Shown: positions 6,546 to 9,554 of the stretch, piece by piece | Numbering within the stretch: position 1 is the first letter of the stretch | How the letters are laid out: each line of letters begins with the position of its first letter | NCBI GenBank assembly: GCA_002323895.1 | Contig: DCQM01000161.1 | Location: 3,960-13,513, forward strand | Reading direction: 5' to 3' | Length of the DNA stretch: 9,554 nucleotides | From: Akkermansiaceae bacterium UBA1518 | GTDB taxonomy: Bacteria > Verrucomicrobiota > Verrucomicrobiia > Verrucomicrobiales > Akkermansiaceae | Program-made: the position numbers and the translations under genes | The notes under the pieces: model-generated | The model's database searches: none | What the model was told of the DNA's origin: nothing | The model's input: the letters and a program-made list of their open reading frames with translations, nothing else

Positions 6546-9266
6546 ATGAGCGCGACCTCTAAACGTCTCCTTTATACGCTATTGCTGTTCGCCTCGATCA
6601 TCAGCAAGGCTTCTGCTGACAAAGCATTTATCCATCCGGGCCTTCTCCACTCCCGAGCTGATCTCGATCGTATGGAGGTTGCGGTGGCACAGAAGAGGAC
6701 TCCAATTTTTGAGGGCTTCAAAGTGCTGTCAGCCAGCCCGCGGTCGCAGGCTAGCTACCGTAGGCTAGGACCTTTTCCTGAAATCGGAAGAGCTCCAACC
6801 ATTCGTATGAGCGAAGCCAAAAGCGATGCGGAGGCGGCTTACCAGAATGCTTTGATGTGGACTATCACGGGCGAGCAGGCTCATGCCGACAAAGCAATTG
6901 AGATCATCGATGCCTGGGTCGGCTCACTCAAAAAAGTGACCGGGATCGATGGCGTCCTAGCAGCAGGACTCCAGGGCTTTAAGTTTGTCAATGCTGCCGA
7001 ACTCCTCCGCTACACGAACTCTGGCTGGCCGGAAGAAGATGTCAAACGCTGCGAGAAATGGCTCATGGACGCTTGGCACCCCACCATCAAGCACTACGCC
7101 CACTTCGCTAATGGCAACTGGGAAACCGCCGCATTACAAACAAAGATGGCAATCGCCATTTTCTGTAATGATCGTCAATTGTTTGAGGCAACTGTGCGAT
7201 ACGCGATCGCTGGAGCAGGCAACGGCAGCATCCCTCACACGATCGTCTACCCGAGTGGCCAATGTCAGGAATCCTCGCGTGCTCAACACTATGCACAGCT
7301 GGGACTGGGCTTATTAGGCTGCGCGGCCGAGGTCGCCTGGAACCAGGGCGTCGACCTTTATGGCTGGAGAGATAATCGTATCCTTGCAGGTTTCGAATAC
7401 TGCGCAAGGTATGGCCTCGGCGAGGATGTTGACTACCAGCCCTACCTCGACCGCACTGGTAAGTATGGAATCGGCGGGCGTAATAATCCTTACACCAAAA
7501 TATCTCCCGCCAGTCGCGGTAACTTTTACCCGATCTTCGAGCGCCCGTTCAACCACTACGTAAAACGCCGGAGAATCGAGGCGCCTTACTCCGCTCAAGT
7601 CGTCGCAAAGAAACGACCGGAGGGCCACAGTGGAGACCACATCGGGCTTGGCACGCTCACTCACTGGAGACCACCATTCGAAACGGCCAAGACGACTAAA
7701 CCACCCGGCGTGCCAGCGGGCCTTATCGCTCGCACTACTCGCGAAGGAATTCGCATTACTTGGGTGAGATGCGTAGAACCGGACAGCTGTGTCGATGCCC
7801 AAAGTTACACCGTGTATCGTTCAACAGACTCTAGCGGGCCCTACCAAAAAGTTGCCACTCAGCTTTCCTCCCCTACCTACCACGATACAAAGACAAAACC
7901 TAAAACACTCTACTTTTATACGATTACTGCCTCGAATGAAATCGGCACAAGTGCGAGCTCCGCAAAGCTCGCAGCGAGTTCAGGTTTGCCAGATGGTTTT
8001 ATGAGCATGGATGTCGGCAAAGTCGGACTCCCCGGCTATAGCGAGTTTAATGGCAAAGCCTTCACCATGGAAGGTGAAGGCCATGATATCGGCGGCATAG
8101 ATGACTCCTTCCATTTCGCCTACGCGCCAATGACTGGCGACGGAACAATCACCGCGCGTATCATCAGACCAATGAGTTCGCAGTGGACGAAACCCGGCGT
8201 AATGATGCGCGAAACCCTCGATGCTGATTCGCGTCACGCATCAGTATTACTCATCCCACACTGGAGCGGCGCGCTGGTCACCCGATCAAAAAAGGGCGGT
8301 GAAACGACCCTCCATAAGGCGCGATATCTCGGCGAAAAGCATGTTATTAAAAAAAACCGTTTGAGCACGCCTTACTGGTTACGCTTGATTCGCTTCCGTA
8401 ACCGCTTCACTGGCTACATGTCTTCAGATGGTTACAACTGGAGAGATCTTGGCTCTGCCGAGATTCCCATGGCACAGACTTTTTATGTAGGGCTACCCGC
8501 TTGTTCGCAACTCAACAAGGTCACTACTACCGTGACTTACGACCACGTTAGTATCCCAACATGGCGAACACCTCCCCCCAATGGCAAAGACAATCTGATC
8601 GCTGCTCGCCCCGAGCCACGCTGGCACAAAATTCCTTGGATAGAAAGACACCGCGCCTTTAACGCACGCGTGAAAAAGGGCAAGGTAGACTTACTGATGA
8701 TCGGTGATTCGATCACCCATTGGTGGGACAAAGAAGGTGAGGCAGGTGGTAAAAAAATCTGGGACCAATACTACGCAAAACGCAATGCCGTGAATCTAGC
8801 AATCAGCGGTGATCGCACCGAGCATGTGTTGTGGAGATTGGAGAACGGAAACATCGACGGCATCTCGCCCAAGCTAGCCATCCTAATGATCGGCACTAAC
8901 AACCATAGTAGTAGCCCGCCCGAAGTTACGGCGCGCGACATTCGGCTGATCGTGGGAAAACTAAGGATCAAGTTGCCGAAGACAAAAATTTTAGTGTTGG
9001 GGATTTTTCCGCGTGGCGGCAACGATGATGATACCGCAAGGCAAAAGAATATGAAGGTCAATAAACTCATCTCCAATATTGGCGATGAAGACGGAATGAT
9101 ACACTACCGAGATATCGGCGCGACCTTCCTCGACGGCCGCAGAATGAAAAGCGATCTCATTCCCGACGGTGCGCATCCCAACCAGAAAGGATATGCAGCA
9201 TGGGCAAAAGCGATGGAACCAATAGTTTCGAGTCTGCTCGGAGAGACCACACCCATAGGTAAATAG
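6546..9266 (+). CDS. Secreted modular enzyme: alginate-lyase-like + FN3 + DUF1349-like + SGNH/GDSL esterase
   Basis: The product has 906 residues. A signal peptide covers 1-24 (cleavage ASA/DKA). Residues about 28-365 form an alginate-lyase-superfamily (PF05426-like) helical domain, with HPGLLHSRADLDRM at the start, NALMWTITGE (101-110), ANGNWETA (188-195) and GQCQESSRAQHYAQLGLG (238-255), where R245, H248 and Y249 are candidate active-site residues. The PL5 N-N-H-x-x-W signature is absent, so PL38 or an unassigned lyase group fits better. An FN3 domain spans about 386-476, with C409 and C415 close enough for a small disulfide. Residues about 481-672 form a DUF1349-like beta-sandwich, likely carbohydrate binding. 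An SGNH/PAF-acetylhydrolase-like esterase ends the chain (about 700-900): S722 in GDSITHWW, G755 in ISGDRTEHVLWRL, N785 in GTNN, and D874 and H877 in DGAHPN, all complete. One chain could therefore deacylate and cleave a uronate polymer. A weak AGGA lies about 9 bases before the ATG. Confidence 0.9.
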   Translation: MSATSKRLLYTLLLFASIISKASADKAFIHPGLLHSRADLDRMEVAVAQKRTPIFEGFKVLSASPRSQASYRRLGPFPEIGRAPTIRMSEAKSDAEAAYQNALMWTITGEQAHADKAIEIIDAWVGSLKKVTGIDGVLAAGLQGFKFVNAAELLRYTNSGWPEEDVKRCEKWLMDAWHPTIKHYAHFANGNWETAALQTKMAIAIFCNDRQLFEATVRYAIAGAGNGSIPHTIVYPSGQCQESSRAQHYAQLGLGLLGCAAEVAWNQGVDLYGWRDNRILAGFEYCARYGLGEDVDYQPYLDRTGKYGIGGRNNPYTKISPASRGNFYPIFERPFNHYVKRRRIEAPYSAQVVAKKRPEGHSGDHIGLGTLTHWRPPFETAKTTKPPGVPAGLIARTTREGIRITWVRCVEPDSCVDAQSYTVYRSTDSSGPYQKVATQLSSPTYHDTKTKPKTLYFYTITASNEIGTSASSAKLAASSGLPDGFMSMDVGKVGLPGYSEFNGKAFTMEGEGHDIGGIDDSFHFAYAPMTGDGTITARIIRPMSSQWTKPGVMMRETLDADSRHASVLLIPHWSGALVTRSKKGGETTLHKARYLGEKHVIKKNRLSTPYWLRLIRFRNRFTGYMSSDGYNWRDLGSAEIPMAQTFYVGLPACSQLNKVTTTVTYDHVSIPTWRTPPPNGKDNLIAARPEPRWHKIPWIERHRAFNARVKKGKVDLLMIGDSITHWWDKEGEAGGKKIWDQYYAKRNAVNLAISGDRTEHVLWRLENGNIDGISPKLAILMIGTNNHSSSPPEVTARDIRLIVGKLRIKLPKTKILVLGIFPRGGNDDDTARQKNMKVNKLISNIGDEDGMIHYRDIGATFLDGRRMKSDLIPDGAHPNQKGYAAWAKAMEPIVSSLLGETTPIGK

Positions 9267-9416
9267 GTAGCGCCATCTCAAGCATCAAACTTAGCAGCTT
9301 CACACAACCCTCAAGCAGATAGCGTAATCAAAGAAATTATTCTCCCGCGCCTTTAGCTAGAAAGAGGAAATCACCAAGGTCCGATTAATCGCCCGTTAGA
9401 AAATCACATCAATCAG

Positions 9417-9554
9417 TCATTTCCCAAAAGGCCAGCGTTCGAATTCACCACAAGATTGGAGGGCTAGGACTGCAAATGCGGTACCAGTATTTGTGATATA
9501 ATGCTTACTATCTTCTGCGGGAGAGCGGGTAAACCAACTCCCACTCTGGCGTTG
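9417..9554 (-). CDS. C-terminus of a squalene-cyclase/prenyltransferase-like protein, 5' part missing
   Basis: Reading the minus strand from the right edge gives 45 codons and a TGA stop at 9419-9417. The peptide contains GSWFTRSP, HYITNTGTAFAVLAL and QSC. This G-x-W-F-T-R, then I-T-N-x-G-T-A-x-A-V-x-A-L arrangement is the typical last repeat of the squalene-hopene-cyclase-like (alpha/alpha toroid) proteins common in Planctomycetota and Verrucomicrobiota. Many of these are not true cyclases, and the part that would carry a catalytic DxDD motif is outside the window. The gene converges on the modular lyase/esterase gene, 150 bp apart. The call rests on a short peptide, so the family is probable rather than certain. 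Confidence 0.6.
   Translation of the reverse strand, partial: QRQSGSWFTRSPAEDSKHYITNTGTAFAVLALQSCGEFERWPFGK

Noticed and set aside
7314..7802. 162-codon minus-strand frame
   Set aside because: It is antisense to the lyase and FN3 regions of the modular gene and has no recognisable motif.
9267..9416. Terminator between the convergent genes
   Set aside because: The best stem, CTTT/AAAG near 9351-9364, has only 4 bp and no T tract.
1..9554. Mobile element, CRISPR array, tRNA or rRNA
   Set aside because: No transposase or integrase motifs, regularly spaced repeats, terminal inverted repeats or conserved RNA-gene sequences were seen on either strand.

Overview
The window looks like a chromosomal stretch from a marine or aquatic member of the Planctomycetota-Verrucomicrobiota group, most likely Verrucomicrobiota. 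This is inferred from the gene repertoire (gametolysin-like metalloprotease, CE15 esterase, tandem DUF1080, squalene-cyclase-like protein, secreted modular SGNH protein) and from the near absence of Shine-Dalgarno sequences. There is no rRNA or other marker gene to settle it.

Layout. Positions 1-1600 (minus) hold the 5' part of a zinc metalloprotease gene that runs off the left edge. Positions 1675-2988 (minus) encode a secreted CE15 glucuronoyl-esterase-like enzyme, 74 bp upstream of the protease and possibly co-transcribed with it. A 223-bp divergent intergenic region (2989-3211) separates these from four plus-strand genes: a secreted tandem DUF1080 protein (3212-4396), a formyltransferase-family protein (4543-5490), a family-IV (HSL-type) alpha/beta hydrolase (5545-6474) and a 906-residue secreted modular enzyme (6546-9266). 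The last one joins an alginate-lyase-like domain, an FN3 domain, a DUF1349-like beta-sandwich and an SGNH/GDSL esterase. At the right edge (9417-9554, minus) lies the C-terminus of a squalene-cyclase-like protein, convergent with the modular gene. The 150 bp between these two (9267-9416) shows no convincing gene or terminator.

How the genes may work together. Three or four products (CE15, DUF1080, the modular lyase/esterase, perhaps the HSL hydrolase) fit breakdown of a decorated, uronate-containing polysaccharide. CE15 and SGNH would remove ester groups, the lyase-like domain would cut the backbone, and DUF1080 is related to enzymes that cleave 3-keto-glycosides. Three of them carry signal peptides. 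No SusC/SusD pair, sulfatase, glycoside hydrolase or regulator is visible, so this is at most a loose carbohydrate locus, not a classical PUL. The cytoplasmic formyltransferase is the odd member. It keeps the full catalytic triad but has an altered substrate loop, and its DNA is poorer in G+C than the hydrolase gene after it.

No mobile element, CRISPR array, tRNA or rRNA was seen.
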